Source of the DNA: UBA1227 sp045642705
GTDB taxonomy: Bacteria > Bacillota > Clostridia > Oscillospirales > Acutalibacteraceae
NCBI GenBank assembly: GCA_045642705.1
Contig: JAZUJK010000002.1
Span: 4,699-68,698, forward strand
Reading direction: 5' to 3'
Length of the DNA stretch: 64,000 nucleotides
The position numbers were made by a program, and so were the translations under genes. Position 1 is the first letter of the stretch; each line of letters opens with the position of its first letter. The notes beneath the pieces are model-generated. The model worked only from the letters and a program-made list of their open reading frames with translations. It was not told where the DNA came from and searched no databases. Shown piece after piece: positions 17,893-26,460 of the stretch.

Positions 17893-19418
17893 TATATCTT
17901 CTTATAACGCTCCTCTGCGAGCTTGTCATATTCCTCGACGAAGCGCTGTGCAAGCACTGCATCAGACTCATAAGGATAATATTCTGTTCCACGCTTCAGT
18001 GTAGTCTCTGTGCCCTTACCAGTGATACAGATTACACGTGAATCCTTCTCGTCAAGTATTGCATGACGGATGCATTCTTTTCTGTCCTCGATAATCTCAT
18101 AAGGACATACGATATGTTTTACAATCTCTGCAACGATATCCTCAAATGCTTCCTCACCTGTATCGTCCTCTGTCACATATACAAAGTCAGAATATTTTGA
18201 ACTTGCAGCAGGCTTATCGATACGGCGCTGGAGAGCTTTGCTACCAGAGCAGCCGAAAATTGTTATAAGTTTCTTGCCAACATACTCCTGCTTGGCCGAG
18301 CTGCAGAGTGCCTCCATACTCATCTTGTTGTGAGCATAGTCAACGATTACTACAACTCTCTTGTCCTTGCTTTCAAACTGCTGCATTCGGCCAGACACGC
18401 GAGCTTCCCACAGTCCGCTGCGAACGAACTGCTCTGGTACATCCAGCGCCATGCAGATTGAAATTGCTGCAAGGGCGTTCTCCACATTGAAGAGACCTGG
18501 CATACCAATTGCAAATTCGCCATTATACTTTGGTGATACAACATTGAAATAGATGCCATCTGCCTTCTTGGTATATGCGTCACAATATACTGTGCAATTC
18601 TCATCATATCCAAAAGTGATTACTGTATCACATTTTGATTTCGCATAACTTAGTATCTCATCTGCATGGTCTGCGTTCATATTGACGCAGGCCTTATTAG
18701 ATGCATCGAAAATCTTGAGTTTTGATGCGAAATAGTCCTCAAAATTTGGATGCTCAATTGGGCTGATATGGTCCTCACCGATATTGGTGAAACAACCAAC
18801 CTCATATTTCATATCACGGACACGGCCATATTTAAGAGCCTGTGAGGATGCCTCCATCGACATGTATTGGAGGCCGTTGTCATAGGCATTTTGGAAGTGC
18901 TCATAAATCTCAAGAACCTCAGGTGTTGTAAGGAGAGATTCCTGTGTGCTTGCACCATCATATATATCAATAGATGAGAGAATAGCGCAAGGCATCTTAT
19001 CAAGGCTTGCCTGCCACTGATCAATAATCTCTTTTACGAAATAATTGGTAGTTGTCTTTCCCTTGGTACCTGTGATACCGATTGTTGTGAGCTTGTCTGT
19101 TATGTGGTCATAATGAAGCATTCCAAGTACAACAAGAGAATAACGAATATCAGATACAATAACATATGGCGCATCGACATCATACTTCTTATCAGCGACA
19201 TAGAGAAGCGCTCCGCTCTCTATTGCTGACTCCAGATATTCCTGCTTGAAATGAGCGCCCTTAACAATAAATATGGACTTGCCATATATCTTGCGGGTGT
19301 CATAAGTTAGGCAATCAACCTTCTCATCAAGTATAGAATCTGGAATACAAGATTCTACAAGAATGCCTGCCTTATCAAGTGCCTCAATATAAGATTTTAC
19401 TGCAACAGTCTGTCTCAT
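17892..19418 (-). CDS. MurE-like Mur ligase (UDP-MurNAc-tripeptide synthetase family)
   Basis: 508 residues with the three Mur ligase domains: an N-terminal UDP-binding domain (DTRKI ... SIFIVKG), the ATPase domain with GTKGKTTT (about residue 116) and MSMEASSQAL, and the C-terminal ligase domain with VDYAHNKMSME. MurE adds the third amino acid to UDP-MurNAc-dipeptide. At the place where diaminopimelate-adding MurE has DNPR this protein has TEDDTGEEAFEDI, so the amino acid used is uncertain and it may be a MurE paralogue. It lies 14 bases after an ABC ATPase gene. Confidence 0.85.
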   Translation of the reverse strand: MRQTVAVKSYIEALDKAGILVESCIPDSILDEKVDCLTYDTRKIYGKSIFIVKGAHFKQEYLESAIESGALLYVADKKYDVDAPYVIVSDIRYSLVVLGMLHYDHITDKLTTIGITGTKGKTTTNYFVKEIIDQWQASLDKMPCAILSSIDIYDGASTQESLLTTPEVLEIYEHFQNAYDNGLQYMSMEASSQALKYGRVRDMKYEVGCFTNIGEDHISPIEHPNFEDYFASKLKIFDASNKACVNMNADHADEILSYAKSKCDTVITFGYDENCTVYCDAYTKKADGIYFNVVSPKYNGEFAIGMPGLFNVENALAAISICMALDVPEQFVRSGLWEARVSGRMQQFESKDKRVVVIVDYAHNKMSMEALCSSAKQEYVGKKLITIFGCSGSKALQRRIDKPAASSKYSDFVYVTEDDTGEEAFEDIVAEIVKHIVCPYEIIEDRKECIRHAILDEKDSRVICITGKGTETTLKRGTEYYPYESDAVLAQRFVEEYDKLAEERYKKI

Positions 19419-19432
19419 CTTAATTCTCCAAT

Positions 19433-20119
19433 TTATTCTTTATCTTTACTATCTGAAACAATTTTACCGTCCTGGAAACGTACGATTCTCTTGGCGGTTG
19501 CTGCGATACCATCATCATGGGTGATGAGGATAACAGTTCTGCCCATCTCGTGGAGTTCATAGAGCATCTTCATAACCTCAGCGCCAGATGCCGAGTCGAG
19601 GTTACCTGTCGGCTCATCGGCGAGGATGATTGGAGGCTTGGCAGCAAGCGCACGTGCAATTGCAACACGCTGTTGCTGACCACCAGAAAGCTGATTTGGC
19701 AAGTGAGTCATACGATGTCCCATGCCTACTCGCGCAAGAGCTTCCTCTGCAAGTCTTGCGCGTTCCTCTTTCTTGACGCCACGATAGATAAGTGGGAGTT
19801 CAACATTCTCTTGAGCTGTAAGTGAAGAGATCAGGTTAAATCCCTGGAAGATAAATCCTATCTCACGATTTCTAATATCTGAGAGCTCATCATCTGTCAG
19901 TTTCTCAACATTCTCGCCCTTTAGCAGATATTCACCTGATGTTGGAATGTCAAGAAAGCCAATCATGTTCATCATGGTTGACTTGCCTGAGCCGGACTGA
20001 CCAACGATAGCGACAAATTCGCCATCATCAATTGTGAGATTTACGCCGTCAAGTGCGTGAACCTCGTTCTCGCCCGGATTATATATTTTGTATAAATCTT
20101 TTAGCTCGATAAGATGCAT
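19433..20119 (-). CDS. ABC transporter ATP-binding protein (MacB/LolD type)
   Basis: 228-residue ATPase. Walker A GQSGSGKST, Q-loop FIFQGFNL, signature LSGGQQQR, Walker B IILADEPTGNLD and the switch His (ITHDD) are all intact. The sequence class is that of the MacB/FtsE/LolD exporters. The ATG at 20119 follows AAGGAG. No permease gene is adjacent; the downstream partner is the Mur ligase, so its membrane subunit must be encoded elsewhere. Confidence 0.92.
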   Translation of the reverse strand: MHLIELKDLYKIYNPGENEVHALDGVNLTIDDGEFVAIVGQSGSGKSTMMNMIGFLDIPTSGEYLLKGENVEKLTDDELSDIRNREIGFIFQGFNLISSLTAQENVELPLIYRGVKKEERARLAEEALARVGMGHRMTHLPNQLSGGQQQRVAIARALAAKPPIILADEPTGNLDSASGAEVMKMLYELHEMGRTVILITHDDGIAATAKRIVRFQDGKIVSDSKDKE

Positions 20120-20163
20120 TGCAAACTCCTTATAATAATAACTTATATTATTATATAGCAAAA

Positions 20164-20191
20164 AACGGCATTTGGCTACCCAAATACCGTT
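20164..20191 (-). terminator. Terminator after rpsT
   Basis: A 12-base stem with one mismatch (20164-20175 with 20180-20191) is followed by TTTTTT on the minus strand. Confidence 0.85.
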
Positions 20192-20208
20192 TAGTAAAGC
20201 AAACTAAC

Positions 20209-20463
20209 TTATTTTGCTGCGCGCTTTGTAAGAGCTGACTTTTTACGAGCTGCATTATTCTTATGAATAAGACCCTTAGCCTCGGCCTGGTCGATTCTCT
20301 TAATAGCAGCCTTTACAAGCTCATCCTTATCTGCTGCATTTGTCTCAATAGCAAGATTAGCCTTCTTGAGAGCAGTCTTAAGTGCTGTGTTTGCTGACTT
20401 ATTTCTCTGAGCATTTTTGTTATTAACGATTACACGTTTCTTAGCTGATTTGATGTTAGGCAT
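20209..20463 (-). CDS. rpsT: 30S ribosomal protein S20
   Basis: 84-residue Lys/Arg/Ala-rich S20 beginning MPNIKSAKKRV, with the conserved KGLIHKNNAARKKS near the C-terminus. S20 binds 16S rRNA. It is monocistronic, with a promoter at 20497-20525 and a terminator at 20164-20191. AGGAGGTG precedes the ATG. Confidence 0.97.
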   Translation of the reverse strand: MPNIKSAKKRVIVNNKNAQRNKSANTALKTALKKANLAIETNAADKDELVKAAIKRIDQAEAKGLIHKNNAARKKSALTKRAAK

Positions 20464-20496
20464 AGGTTACACCTCCTCTTGTCGTTACAGTCAAAT

Positions 20497-20525
20497 ATAA
20501 TAACACTATTATTTATAAAAAGCAA
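20497..20525 (-). promoter_or_regulatory. Promoter of rpsT
   Basis: TTGCTT (20520-20525) and TATTAT (20497-20502) on the minus strand are 17 bases apart, immediately upstream of the short rpsT leader. Confidence 0.6.
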
Positions 20526-20532
20526 CTATTTT

Positions 20533-21144
20533 TTAACCGATATTTTTATAGGAAAAGTCCCTATTTTCAATGCCTTTTACGATGTATCCAAGGCCCGGTT
20601 TCGGTTGCCATTCATAGATGTTTTTCATATCTGTCTCAAACAGTCTGTGCATTATTGTAAAAATTGTTCCTGAGTGACATACAACAACATAGTCATCGTA
20701 TTCCTTGTCCATTAACCACTCGTGCTCAAGTTTTACATACTCGTGGCTGATTCTGTCCTCCATCTCAGCAAAACTCTCGCCATCCTGAGGAACATTGGCA
20801 TAATAATCTCCGCTTATCCATGCCTGATAGTCTGGTCTATCTTTAAGTTCATCATAGGCATGCATCTCAAAGATACCAAAGTTTATCTCACGGAAGTTTG
20901 GAATCACCTCGTGCTCTGGGACAATACCATCGTGGCCAAATAGGACCTCGAGTGTCTGTTCCGTTCGCACCATACCAGTTGTAAAGAACTTGGCAGGTCC
21001 TGGAATAAGTTCCGCATAGAGCTCGCGATATTTTGCGAGTTCATCGAGACCACGCTCGGTCACAGGCAGGTCTGATGCGCCATAGTAAAGTCGGTGTTCT
21101 GTGGCATATGTATCACCATGGCGAATTAGAAAGAGGCGCTTCAT
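20533..21144 (-). CDS. cobC: Histidine phosphatase family protein, probable alpha-ribazole phosphatase
   Basis: 203-residue phosphoglycerate-mutase-like phosphatase. The phospho-accepting His is in IRHGD (residues 7-11), the acid residue region is FREINFGIFE, and the second His is in VVCHSGT. Its position at the end of the cobS-cobU-cobT run, overlapping the CobU-like gene by 4 bases, points to the phosphatase that removes the 5'-phosphate in the last nucleotide-loop steps of cobalamin synthesis. The substrate is inferred from this context. Confidence 0.8.
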   Translation of the reverse strand: MKRLFLIRHGDTYATEHRLYYGASDLPVTERGLDELAKYRELYAELIPGPAKFFTTGMVRTEQTLEVLFGHDGIVPEHEVIPNFREINFGIFEMHAYDELKDRPDYQAWISGDYYANVPQDGESFAEMEDRISHEYVKLEHEWLMDKEYDDYVVVCHSGTIFTIMHRLFETDMKNIYEWQPKPGLGYIVKGIENRDFSYKNIG

Positions 21145-21509
21145 TTGAGCCTCTGTGGAAGGCCACAGAACACGCGAGTTACCGTATCAGCCTCAGCTGA
21201 TAGGTAGGCGCATAACCGACCTGTCATCTCGCGCCACGCGCGATAATCTGCCTCGATTGGGACAACGCCACAGAAGATATCCTCACATATTAGGATACTG
21301 TTTTCCCACTCAGACCTGTGATCGGCAAAATATTCCTTGGCTTCCACGCCCTGTCTCACACAAGCGAGGCAGAACTTCTCAATTCCATATATGCAAGGTA
21401 CGGAGAAATCTATATCCATACCCTCACAGACAAATATATCATTTACACCATATTCAGTTTTAGCATAATCCAGTTTGCCCTGATAAGCACCGCCGATTAT
21501 AAACTTCAT
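21141..21509 (-). CDS. Short CobU-like protein
   Basis: 122 residues resembling adenosylcobinamide kinase/guanylyltransferase at both ends. The N-terminus has a P-loop-like GGAYQGK. The C-terminus (CGVVPIEADYRAWREMTGRL ... GLPQRLK) matches the CobU tail GIVP...R..GR...GIP..LK. The middle lacks the RIxxH segment that holds the guanylylated His in CobU. A full CobU is encoded at 22325, so this paralogue may be a kinase-only or regulatory form. It lies between cobS and the cobC-like gene. Confidence 0.7.
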   Translation of the reverse strand: MKFIIGGAYQGKLDYAKTEYGVNDIFVCEGMDIDFSVPCIYGIEKFCLACVRQGVEAKEYFADHRSEWENSILICEDIFCGVVPIEADYRAWREMTGRLCAYLSAEADTVTRVFCGLPQRLK

Positions 21510-21521
21510 AGTGTACTCCTC

Positions 21522-22334
21522 TTATTTCAAGAATCCGATTGCAACAAGTGTATGATAAAGCGGTTGTGCAAGTGCGAACATTGCAACAGCAAATGTCTCA
21601 GCATGTACGAGCGCATATCCAGCAACATCACCATTCATGCCTTCCATACCCATATAACCCTTGTAGAGGCTGTATGCATATCCGAGAAGGAGTGCAACAA
21701 TTGAGAGACCATAGAGGCCACAGAGCAATGCGCCAGCATAGGATGCAATAATTCCAACAATTACGATAAAGATTATCTGCTTCTTGCCCATGCCATTCTT
21801 GAACTTGCCAGAATACTCACTTGTATTCATCGTAGGAAGAAGTGATACAGCAAGTGCTGAACAGCAACGAGAAATTATTGGGATAAATAGGAATGTATGG
21901 AACTTCTCGTTCTCATAATCAAGGCTCATACCAGCTGCGAACCAGATAATAAATACCATGATTGCTGAGATTACTGCGAATGCGCCTACAGTTGAATCCT
22001 TCTGTATGCGACGACGCTCAGGCAGTTCTCTCATTGATTTTAGAGCATCGGTTGTATCCATCATTCCATCCATATGAATACCACCGGTAATTACAAATGG
22101 GAACAATGCAAATATTGCTGCAGCAAGTGGTTTCGGGAAAAATCCACCTGTGACAAGAACCTGTAAGCAGAGGAAAACTGCTGACCAGATAATGCCGATT
22201 ATAACGCCCACAAATGGAAGCGTTGTAATCATGAGCGGTCTATCTTCATCATTCCACTCGTGAAATTTTCCTGGGATTATCGTATACATTGTGATTGCTT
22301 TTCCAAAAGCTTTTAAATACTTTTTCATTCCCAT
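21522..22334 (-). CDS. cobS: Adenosylcobinamide-GDP ribazoletransferase (cobalamin synthase)
   Basis: 270-residue polytopic membrane enzyme joining adenosylcobinamide-GDP and alpha-ribazole (phosphate). The family motif appears as GGIHMDGMMDTTDAL (about residues 80-94) followed by KDSTVGAFAV. Several hydrophobic segments are present (around 37-57, 63-80, 111-133, 185-225). The first ATG at 22334 overlaps the cobU end by 10 bases; an ATG two codons later has the better ribosome-site spacing. Confidence 0.94.
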   Translation of the reverse strand: MGMKKYLKAFGKAITMYTIIPGKFHEWNDEDRPLMITTLPFVGVIIGIIWSAVFLCLQVLVTGGFFPKPLAAAIFALFPFVITGGIHMDGMMDTTDALKSMRELPERRRIQKDSTVGAFAVISAIMVFIIWFAAGMSLDYENEKFHTFLFIPIISRCCSALAVSLLPTMNTSEYSGKFKNGMGKKQIIFIVIVGIIASYAGALLCGLYGLSIVALLLGYAYSLYKGYMGMEGMNGDVAGYALVHAETFAVAMFALAQPLYHTLVAIGFLK

Positions 22335-22846
22335 TCTACTCCTTTGTAATATGTTTTATTGGTTGCCGATACCTCAACAACCGAATCACAGAGGCTGGCA
22401 AGCGTCCTGTCACATAGGGCCAGTGCCTCTCTAAACTTCTCTGTAAACTCATCATATTCCGCAGCGTCGGAATAGATAAAATCGCTGACAAAGACTACAT
22501 TCTTGACACGCCTCGCAAATTCTGCCAACTCACCAGCACATTTGCTGCCATAGTCAGAATCTGAAATCTCATTCATGAGCAGCGCTGTCACGCTGTCGAG
22601 AAGGAAGGTGCCATCAGTATCTGCGCCATCCAGCGCATTCAGGATGTCCCGTCCGCATTCTATTGTAGTAAAGCCCATGCCATCCCGCTCAGTTAGATGT
22701 CGCTTGATACGGGCTATGTCCTCATCATCAGATGGGATCATAGTTGCGACATAGTAGAGCGGACCGTCACCAGCCAGTTTCTTCGCAACGCGCTGACCGA
22801 ACATAGACTTTCCGTTTTTACATCCACCAGAGATAAAAACTTTCAT
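22325..22846 (-). CDS. cobU: Adenosylcobinamide kinase / adenosylcobinamide-phosphate guanylyltransferase
   Basis: 173 residues. The P-loop is GGCKNGKS (residues 6-13), and ARIKRHLTERD includes the His aligned with the guanylylated residue of CobU. DSVTALLMNE is the Walker-B-like stretch, and VFVSDFIYSD replaces the usual VSNEVGMGIVP. The ATG at 22844-22846 has GGAG upstream and overlaps the cobT end; upstream in-frame codons are inside cobT. The enzyme phosphorylates cobinamide and then attaches GMP. Confidence 0.85.
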   Translation of the reverse strand: MKVFISGGCKNGKSMFGQRVAKKLAGDGPLYYVATMIPSDDEDIARIKRHLTERDGMGFTTIECGRDILNALDGADTDGTFLLDSVTALLMNEISDSDYGSKCAGELAEFARRVKNVVFVSDFIYSDAAEYDEFTEKFREALALCDRTLASLCDSVVEVSATNKTYYKGVEWE

Positions 22847-22847
22847 A

Positions 22848-23969
22848 TCATTCTCCAACAGTGAATTTTTCTTTATCAAATGAATTGCCCACACGTAAAT
22901 CATCGAGATATCCATCATCAATTTCGCAACTTGCGAAATCTGACATCTCATTTATTATTGTGCAAGCACAATCAAGTATATGCATAGCGATAGGACAGCC
23001 ACTGCCCTCTCCGAGTCTCATACCGAGAAGGAGCATAGGCTCAAGTTCCAAGGCATCAATTGCATATCTATATCCAACTTCATATGAAGCATGGGATGGT
23101 ACGAGATAGTCGCGCACTGCCGGGCATATACGAGTGGCAACAAGAGCTGCAACCACACCTATATATCCATCGATAACAGCAGGTATACGCCTTGCTGCAG
23201 AAGCAATATATGCGCCTGCCATAGCGGCGATATCAAATCCACCAACTTTTGCAACAACATCTATTGCGTCATTGGCATCTGGCTTATTTATCTCAATCGC
23301 ACGTGTGACACATTCCTTCTTGCGGAGGAATGTAGTCATATCCGCACCCGAGCCCTTGCCAGTTACACATTCTGCCGGCAAGTCGAGGAGTGATGCGAGC
23401 ACTGCTGCAGATGTTGTCGTATTGCAGATTCCCATCTCGCCTACTCCCACAACATCTGCGTCACTGCAATAGGTGTCAACCATTTCGACACCTGTCATCA
23501 TCGCATTGACGCATTGCTCGCGTGTCATAGCAGGACCTTTTGTAATATTGCCCGTGCCATAAGCGATTTTTCTATTTATTACTTTTGGATCAAGTATATC
23601 CTCATTTACACCAACGTCACAGACATGGAGATCAATTCCATAGTGTGCGCACAGTGTTGCGGCTCCTGTCTTGCCCCTTGTCAGATTGATTGTCTGCTGC
23701 ATTGTAACAGACTGAGGACAGGATGATACTCCCTCCTCAAATACACCATTATCAGCGGCGAAAACAAGTAGCACTCGCTTGTCCATATGATTGTTTACCT
23801 TGCCCGTAATACCGGCAAGTCTTATGGACAATTCCTCCAGCTTACCAAATGAGCCTGGAGGCTTGGCGAGTTCTGACTGACGCTTTTCTGCCGCGTCCAT
23901 AGCATCCCTGTCAAGCGGTTCTATTTTATTCAAAAGAGCACTGAGTGCTGCTTCTGTCTTATCAATCAT
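22848..23969 (-). CDS. cobT: Nicotinate-nucleotide-dimethylbenzimidazole phosphoribosyltransferase
   Basis: 373 residues. The protein activates the lower-ligand base by making alpha-ribazole phosphate from nicotinate mononucleotide. Conserved stretches are AEKRQSELAKPPGSFGKLE, VFAADNGVFEEGVSSCPQ, GEMGICNTTTSAA and GEGSGCPIAM. The ATG at 23969 is preferred over the preceding TTG. It overlaps the upstream TIM-barrel gene by 8 bases, indicating tight coupling. Confidence 0.95.
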   Translation of the reverse strand: MIDKTEAALSALLNKIEPLDRDAMDAAEKRQSELAKPPGSFGKLEELSIRLAGITGKVNNHMDKRVLLVFAADNGVFEEGVSSCPQSVTMQQTINLTRGKTGAATLCAHYGIDLHVCDVGVNEDILDPKVINRKIAYGTGNITKGPAMTREQCVNAMMTGVEMVDTYCSDADVVGVGEMGICNTTTSAAVLASLLDLPAECVTGKGSGADMTTFLRKKECVTRAIEINKPDANDAIDVVAKVGGFDIAAMAGAYIASAARRIPAVIDGYIGVVAALVATRICPAVRDYLVPSHASYEVGYRYAIDALELEPMLLLGMRLGEGSGCPIAMHILDCACTIINEMSDFASCEIDDGYLDDLRVGNSFDKEKFTVGE

Positions 23970-24774
23970 CAAGTAAGCCTTCTCTCATCAGCCATTCCAC
24001 ATTGTCCTGGCCATCATGAACTTCCATTGTATATGTGACATTTCTATCACATTTATCCTCTATGAGACGCAGGAGTCTTGGCATATCAATTGTGCCATCA
24101 TATAGCGCATTATGTGTATCCATAACTCCGCCATTGTTGTGAATATGGAAATGCGAAATATATGGTGCGGACTCCTCTATCCACTGATATACATCTCGGC
24201 ATCTGTGGATGTCCTCACCTACTCTCGTTGATGGTAGGTCCTTGCTGTATCCAATAGCAGCATTTACATGTCCCACATCGATACAGAGTTTAAATCTGCT
24301 ATCATTCACGCCTTTTGCGATATCAATCATTGTATATGGGTCGGTCTCAAATACATTTTCAAAGACGATTATATAATCGCCTCTATGTGCATCAAGAAAG
24401 TCTCTCCAGAAATTGATTGCGGAATCTGCAAACCATTCCTTGAAATACCAGTCCCCTGAGTAACCCGTATGTACAATCACCTTGCGCGCGCCGTATGACA
24501 GTGCAAGTTCAACCGCTTGGGCATAGCGTTTCTCTGTGATTTCTAGAATGAGTGGATCAATTGCAGCGGGGCTCACCTCATTGAATGGAGCATGGAGAGT
24601 GAGATTTTGAACACCCATGATTTCACTCGCAACAACCTCTTTCGTTGTTTCGAGTTCTCTATCCATATTCCACGCTGTGCAATATTCAGCTATTTCAACG
24701 CCTATACCATAGCGCCTTGCAGTGTCACCCGCGTCGCGCGCCATAGTAGATATATATAGCTGATCTCTTCTCAT
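23962..24774 (-). CDS. Sugar-phosphate isomerase/epimerase-like TIM-barrel protein
   Basis: 270-residue AP-endonuclease-family-2/xylose-isomerase-like TIM barrel. Metal-ligand candidates are seen in order: HAPF, HTGYSG, FENVFE, CIDVGHVNA, HFHIHNN and TMEVHDG. The family covers epimerases, isomerases and endonuclease IV, so the reaction cannot be read from sequence. It overlaps cobT by 8 bases and begins 15 bases after a GH25 gene, which suggests a role tied to the cobalamin lower ligand, but that is inference. Confidence 0.75.
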   Translation of the reverse strand: MRRDQLYISTMARDAGDTARRYGIGVEIAEYCTAWNMDRELETTKEVVASEIMGVQNLTLHAPFNEVSPAAIDPLILEITEKRYAQAVELALSYGARKVIVHTGYSGDWYFKEWFADSAINFWRDFLDAHRGDYIIVFENVFETDPYTMIDIAKGVNDSRFKLCIDVGHVNAAIGYSKDLPSTRVGEDIHRCRDVYQWIEESAPYISHFHIHNNGGVMDTHNALYDGTIDMPRLLRLIEDKCDRNVTYTMEVHDGQDNVEWLMREGLLDD

Positions 24775-24789
24775 ATCATAGCCTCACAA

Positions 24790-26448
24790 TTATTTGTAGT
24801 ATGAATAATCAAGGTCAATAGCTGCACTCTGGCAACCATAATCAGAGCCCTTACCGCTCTCTGTGAACTGCCACATATCCAGTCTTCTTGTATATTTACA
24901 AGATGAACCATATTCAGCAATCCATACGACATAACTTTCAAGCTGACGTACGTCAAGCTTCATATATTTCTCTGCTCCAGGAGTCATCCATGAGCGGCTG
25001 CCATATACGCCCGCTCTGTATCCTGCAGACTCAACTGTCTTGCAGAATGCGACAGCAGCTGCTGTTCTACCAGCAAGTGTTGTCTCATGGACACGATAAT
25101 TTGTCTTATCAATTCCTTCCATGTCGAAGAAAATTGGGAAGTCAAGTTTGGAACCGCCGAGCTGCTGTACGCAATATGATGCTTCCTCAACAGCCTCAAC
25201 TTCATTTATTGCCTGGGAATAGAAATATATACCAACCTTAATTCCGGCAGCCCTCGCGCCAGCGATGTTGGTTGCGAAATTAACATCTGCATTGATAAGT
25301 CCTGTGCCATATCCGCGATATCCACAACGGATAATAACGAACTGGATACCAGCCTCTTTCATCTTCTTGAAATCGATCTTGCCGTTGTGCTTTGAGATAT
25401 CGCAGCCGAGATTCTTGGCGAGTGCGCCGGTCTTGGAATCAAGATCATATTGAACTCCCTTGATTACCTGCTTACCCTTGACGATTTTACCGTTCTCATC
25501 ATAGTAAAATCTGTCGCCATTTTGGTTCTGCCAACCAAAGTACTTATATGTTTCAACCTTCTTATAGAAAGTCTCTTTTGAACTGTAGTCAGTATCATAT
25601 GCCTCTACATATTTTGTGCCTGACTTCTTATAGAGTGAATTACCAGATGAGTCCTTGAGTCTGGTCTTGGAAACCTTGGTTGTTGATGTTGTACTTGACT
25701 CATCATCACTCGTTGGCTCAGTGGCCTCTGTAGTCGTAGTTGTTGTAGTAGGTTTCTTGATGCTATCAAACTTTACTTCAACATACTCTGTGCTAATAAG
25801 TTTCTTGGAGGACTCAACATATTTTACTGTGTCCTTTAGTACTTCCTTCTCAACATCCTTACCAATATCGGCCTCATCATTTGTCTGCTTTTCAGCGACT
25901 TTATCTGCGACATCGATTACTTTCGTCGCAACTTTATCTTTTACTGTTATCGTAGTCTCTGAATTCTCAAACTTATAGAAGTCAGATACTGTTGTATTTA
26001 CTATCTTGTAATTGCCAGCTTTTAGACCTGTGATATTGATAGCACCATTCTTGTTATCATCCTTGTACTCGGTCTCAGTGCCATCTGGAGCAATTACTTT
26101 AATTGCAAATTCATAGCCCTTAATTATCTTCTTGCGATGATTATAGAACTTAACACGAAGGTCATTCTTAACTGTCTCAACTGAGAGTTTTACACGTGGG
26201 TCTGGTGCTGTTGTTGTGACAGTAGTAGACACCTCTGATGTAGATTCCTCTGTTGGGATTTCAGATGTGGTCTCAGCCTCTGTTGTAGAAGAAGCAGTCT
26301 CTGGCACAGGCTCAACCGGAGCTATAGGCTTGATTGTCTTGGTCGCAATAATAACAGCAACCGTTATCACTGCAACTGACAATACAGCAAAGATAGCTCT
26401 TATAGCATTTGCTTTTGATGTTCCCAAATTACTTAGAAAGTCCTTCAT
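24790..26448 (-). CDS. Cell-surface GH25 lysozyme-like hydrolase (copy 1)
   Basis: 552 residues. An N-terminal membrane segment (about 18-38) is followed by a Ser/Thr/Glu-rich linker, an Ig- or prealbumin-like domain (about 86-170), a second Thr-rich linker, a choline-binding-like repeat (GWQNQNGDRFYYDENGK) and a GH25 domain from about residue 350. GH25 catalytic candidates are Asp of GCDISKHNG and Asp/Glu of FFDMEG. It should cleave the MurNAc-GlcNAc bond of peptidoglycan outside the cell. It is tandem with a paralogue 12 bases upstream. Confidence 0.9.
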   Translation of the reverse strand: MKDFLSNLGTSKANAIRAIFAVLSVAVITVAVIIATKTIKPIAPVEPVPETASSTTEAETTSEIPTEESTSEVSTTVTTTAPDPRVKLSVETVKNDLRVKFYNHRKKIIKGYEFAIKVIAPDGTETEYKDDNKNGAINITGLKAGNYKIVNTTVSDFYKFENSETTITVKDKVATKVIDVADKVAEKQTNDEADIGKDVEKEVLKDTVKYVESSKKLISTEYVEVKFDSIKKPTTTTTTTEATEPTSDDESSTTSTTKVSKTRLKDSSGNSLYKKSGTKYVEAYDTDYSSKETFYKKVETYKYFGWQNQNGDRFYYDENGKIVKGKQVIKGVQYDLDSKTGALAKNLGCDISKHNGKIDFKKMKEAGIQFVIIRCGYRGYGTGLINADVNFATNIAGARAAGIKVGIYFYSQAINEVEAVEEASYCVQQLGGSKLDFPIFFDMEGIDKTNYRVHETTLAGRTAAAVAFCKTVESAGYRAGVYGSRSWMTPGAEKYMKLDVRQLESYVVWIAEYGSSCKYTRRLDMWQFTESGKGSDYGCQSAAIDLDYSYYK

Positions 26449-26460
26449 TTATAATCCTCA

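Noticed and set aside
21141..22846. A single cobU broken into two pieces by frameshift
   Set aside because: The two coding parts are separated by an intact cobS and each has its own P-loop-like N-terminus, so they are paralogues.
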